Source of the DNA: JAPHSX01 sp039714395
GTDB taxonomy: Bacteria; Pseudomonadota; Gammaproteobacteria; Thiohalomonadales; Thiohalomonadaceae
Assembly: GCA_039714395.1 (NCBI GenBank)
Contig: JBDLJH010000008.1
Coordinates: 69,155-133,154, forward strand
Length of the DNA: 64,000 nucleotides
Direction of reading: 5' to 3'
Position 1 is the first letter of the stretch. Every line of letters begins with the position of its first letter. The notes under the pieces were generated by a model. The model was not told the origin of the DNA. It made no database searches and saw only the letters and a program-made list of their open reading frames with translations. Shown piece by piece: positions 63,165 through 64,000 of this stretch. Made by a program: the position numbers and the translations under genes.

Positions 63165-64000
63165 ATGAGAATCGTGCTATTGGGAGTGCCGGGTGCGGGC
63201 AAGGCGACACAGGGTGTGCAACTCGCTGAAAAGTATCATATTCCCTATATCTCCAGCGGTGCTTTACTACGTGCAGCCGTACAGGCAGGCACACCACAGG
63301 GGCTGGAGGCCAGGGCTGCACTGGAAGTTGGCATGGGTGTGAACGATGAGTTGATGCTATCCATTATCAAGGAGCGTCTGCAGCAGGAGGATGCCAGAGA
63401 CGGCTTTATCCTTCAGGGCTCCCCGCGCAGTATCCCCCAGGCCGAGGCACTGGATATCATGCTCTTTAGCATGGGTATGCCGATTGATGCGGTATTACAG
63501 CTTGATGTTGATCTTGATAATTTAATGCAGCGTCTTACCGGGCGGCGTACCTGCCGCTCCTGCGGTGAGAGCTTTAATGTTTTCACCGCCCCCCCCACAT
63601 TTGACGACCGCTGTGATGAGTGTGGCGGCGTATTGCGTCACCGTGCCGATGATCGAGAAGTGACCATTGAAAACAAACTGCGCATTTACGATGTGCAAAC
63701 CCTGCCGCTTCACGACTACTTCGGTCGTCAGAACAAGCTATACACTATCGCTGCCGAAGGGGCTGTAGATGATGTTTTCAGTAGCCTCTGTGCGGTTATT
63801 GACGGGATTGAACCGGGTCAGCACAAGCCACTCGCCCCTGTAAGTGAGGCCTCGGCAGAGGTGGGTACTGATAGCGAGGAGGCTCCAGCGAAGAAGGCTC
63901 CGGCAAAGAAGGCTCCAGCGAAGAAGGCTCCGGCAAAGAAGGCTCCGGCAAAGAAGGCCCCAGCGAAGAAGGCTCCGGCAAAGAAGGCCCCAGCGAAGAA
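63165..64000 (+). CDS. Adenylate-kinase-like protein with Lys/Ala/Pro repeat tail (C-terminus beyond window)
   Basis: This frame of at least 278 codons has an Adk fold (about 1-215): P-loop GVPGAGKATQ (usual GKGTQ), ISSGALLRAAV (usual ISTGDML), LQGSPRSIPQAEAL (usual LDGFPRTIPQA) and a LID with a Cys4 zinc site (CRSCG...CDECGG) and RADDREVTIENKLRIY. Thus the Asp of GDML and the Mg-linked Asp of DGFPR (E. coli D84) are replaced by Ala and Gln. From residue 240 there are at least eight APAKK repeats. GGAGGGG precedes the ATG. The altered sites suggest a paralogue with changed activity. Confidence 0.82.
   Translation, partial: MRIVLLGVPGAGKATQGVQLAEKYHIPYISSGALLRAAVQAGTPQGLEARAALEVGMGVNDELMLSIIKERLQQEDARDGFILQGSPRSIPQAEALDIMLFSMGMPIDAVLQLDVDLDNLMQRLTGRRTCRSCGESFNVFTAPPTFDDRCDECGGVLRHRADDREVTIENKLRIYDVQTLPLHDYFGRQNKLYTIAAEGAVDDVFSSLCAVIDGIEPGQHKPLAPVSEASAEVGTDSEEAPAKKAPAKKAPAKKAPAKKAPAKKAPAKKAPAKKAPAK
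63882..64000 (+). repeat. 15-bp tandem repeat coding for APAKK
   Basis: Eight copies of the 15-base unit GCTCCGGCAAAGAAG and variants (GCC for GCT, CCA/GCG for CCG/GCA) run to the window end. All copies stay in frame with the adenylate-kinase-like gene. Confidence 0.9.

Noticed and set aside
63796..63981. Minus-strand frame of Pro/Leu/Ser repeats opposite the APAKK tail
   Set aside because: It is the reverse reading of a 15-base tandem repeat, which is open in several frames by periodicity alone.
1..64000. tRNA, rRNA, CRISPR array, prophage or complete insertion sequence
   Set aside because: I looked through the intergenic gaps and saw no cloverleaf, repeat-spacer array or transposase/integrase coding frame.

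Overview
The window reads as one contiguous stretch of a free-living or symbiotic gammaproteobacterial chromosome. Evidence: the lptD-surA-pdxA-rsmA-apaG-apaH gene set, MutH-type mismatch repair, AmgK/MurU cell-wall recycling, two ABC-F proteins of the YbiT and YheS subfamilies, and a pyrophosphate-based glycolytic/energy cluster (Ppa, K+-independent H+-pumping pyrophosphatase, PPi-dependent phosphofructokinase) like those known from methanotrophs and sulfur-oxidising gammaproteobacteria. I infer a chemolithotrophic or methylotrophic lineage, but no autotrophy or sulfur gene lies in the window, so the species is not identified. I saw no rRNA, tRNA, CRISPR array, prophage or intact insertion sequence.

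Layout. 1-3334: a TonB-dependent receptor (cut by the window edge) divergent from an exbB-exbD-tonB operon. 3335-8587: a flavin disulfide oxidoreductase, a cold-shock protein, an RRM RNA-binding protein, YbiT and two unknown proteins. 8658-15570: an assimilatory nitrite/nitrate block, nirB-nirD-orf divergent from a NarK-type transporter, then a PP2C phosphatase/Ser-Thr kinase fusion. Both divergent transcripts have a clear sigma-54 promoter and an NtrC-like site lies between them, so the block is probably under nitrogen control. 15622-20632: a GAF/HD-GYP protein, YheS and an arsR-arsM arsenic methylation operon.

20749-37020: the conserved outer-membrane/ribosome-maturation cluster on the minus strand (lptD, surA, pdxA, then rsmA, apaG, apaH). 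It is interrupted between pdxA and rsmA by about 7.8 kb of accessory DNA: a PhnD-like binding protein with a hybrid histidine kinase; a metallo-beta-lactamase-fold protein, nitrilase and DUF4242 protein divergent from a membrane-bound winged-helix/TPR regulator; and an 85-bp palindromic element. A 37-bp degenerate copy of the rsmA 5' end on the far side of the kinase module marks this as an insertion or duplication scar. ComFB, a putative HExxH protein and a methyltransferase are mixed into the rsmA-apaH part.

37104-49687: an RND efflux pair, an outer-membrane protein, amgK, a signal peptidase I, a Sel1 protein, murU, an amidoligase-like (GCS2) gene paired with an M14 amidohydrolase, and purT. 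49858-57787: an HD-GYP receptor, a lipase, a 2-Cys peroxiredoxin, a 38-residue Cys-rich membrane peptide, a DUF465 protein, mutH, an MlaC-like protein, another small Cys-rich membrane peptide, moaC/moaD/moaE and a DksA-family protein. 57881-64000: a phosphoesterase, ppa, hppA, pfp, a small unknown protein and, on the plus strand, an adenylate-kinase-like protein with altered active-site residues and a Lys/Ala/Pro repeat tail that runs out of the window.
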